15,117 nucleotides of DNA from CAYQPF01 sp964419225 (GTDB lineage: Bacteria > Cloacimonadota > Cloacimonadia > Cloacimonadales > CAYQPF01): assembly GCA_964419225.1 (NCBI GenBank), contig CAYQPF010000121.1, positions 1 through 15,117 of the forward strand, given 5' to 3'. The notes beneath the pieces were generated by a model. It ran no database searches, was not told where the DNA came from, and saw only the letters and a program-made list of their open reading frames with translations. Shown one piece after another: positions 14,849 to 15,117 of the stretch. A program made the translations under genes and the position numbers. Each line of letters opens with the position of its first letter. Positions within the stretch are counted from its first letter, which is position 1.

Positions 14849-14850
14849 TG

Positions 14851-15117
14851 CTAATTATCAGTCTCACCAATATGTGATTCAGATAATACTGTTTTCGATG
14901 ATGTACTGACAATTTTTCTCTTTCTCTTACGTCTTTGTTTTTCCAAAGTACCCGGATCTCCCAGAACCAGATTTCTGGATTTGAAACCATAACCCATCAC
15001 ATCCGATACGTCGGTGAGAGTTACAAATGCTTTGGCATCAATTTCTTTCACCAGATCGATAAGTTCTGAGACCTGGCTTCTGTCTATCACGCAAAAGAGA
15101 ATATCATAGTTTTTCCG
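14851..15117 (-). CDS. DUF2179 / YitT-family membrane protein, C-terminal part only
   Basis: The frame is open to the right edge (first visible codon CGG), giving 88 residues of a larger protein. It reads RKNYDILFCVIDRSQVSEL, then IDLVKEIDAKAFVTLTDVSD, then VMGYGF. This is the DUF2179 domain at the C-terminus of YitT-type membrane proteins ('V.R.E...L..IV.EIDP.AFVT..DV.EV.G.GF'). A basic stretch, KQRRKRKRK, sits near the end, followed by a Ser/Thr-rich tail. The membrane half lies beyond the window. It is the most upstream visible gene of the minus-strand operon, so the operon promoter is not in view. The GTG at 15090 is an internal codon, not the start. Confidence 0.82.
   Translation of the reverse strand, partial: RKNYDILFCVIDRSQVSELIDLVKEIDAKAFVTLTDVSDVMGYGFKSRNLVLGDPGTLEKQRRKRKRKIVSTSSKTVLSESHIGETDN

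Noticed and set aside
14838..14990. Longer DUF4159 protein starting within the upstream gene
   Set aside because: The extension runs through the DUF2179 coding region in another frame, has no family similarity, and would bury the signal peptide.

Overview
The window is AT-rich, densely packed bacterial chromosome from an organism with a Gram-negative envelope: it carries lpxH (lipid A synthesis), murJ (peptidoglycan lipid II flippase) and a large secreted metalloprotease ending in a FlgD-Ig/type IX-like sorting domain. This set, plus DUF3467, DUF4159 and DUF559 proteins and an RqcH-type NFACT protein, fits the FCB group. Candidate phylum Cloacimonadota is my best guess, but that placement is an inference from gene content and style, not something the sequence proves. 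I see no rRNA, tRNA, CRISPR array, prophage or transposase.

Left part (1-5894, + strand). The window opens in the 3' end of a DUF559 (Vsr-like nuclease fold) gene. About 365 bp without a gene follows, holding two direct copies and one inverted copy of a repeat, then a palindrome and hairpin. Next come murJ and uvrC, overlapping by 25 nt; a 195-bp gap with two tandem copies of a 70-bp hairpin-rich repeat; and an NFACT (RqcH/FbpA family) gene that appears to lack the usual helix-hairpin-helix domain. The stop codon of this NFACT gene overlaps the start of a small MNT-fold nucleotidyltransferase gene whose catalytic residues are largely replaced.

Middle (5904-8992). A small DUF486 membrane protein gene (- strand) and a secreted M6-family metalloprotease gene (+ strand) diverge from a 107-bp region with recognisable promoters in both directions. 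The protease ends in a strong intrinsic terminator, next to an oppositely oriented terminator for the right-hand operon.

Right part (8997-15117, - strand). Eight genes run leftward with overlaps or gaps of at most 13 nt: a DUF2179/YitT-type membrane protein (cut by the window edge), a DUF4159 secreted protein, lpxH, a stand-alone Aas-type acyl-ACP/acyl-CoA synthetase, a PHP-domain phosphoesterase, an aminopeptidase P family enzyme, coaD and a DUF3467 protein. Lipid A synthesis, acyl activation and CoA synthesis share one transcript, so a link to envelope lipid supply is plausible; the DUF proteins are unexplained members of it.

Most unusual points: the NFACT protein without HhH coupled to a probable nucleotidyltransferase pseudoenzyme; the apparent AUA start codon of the DUF4159 gene; and the repeat families around the DUF559 gene and between uvrC and the NFACT gene.
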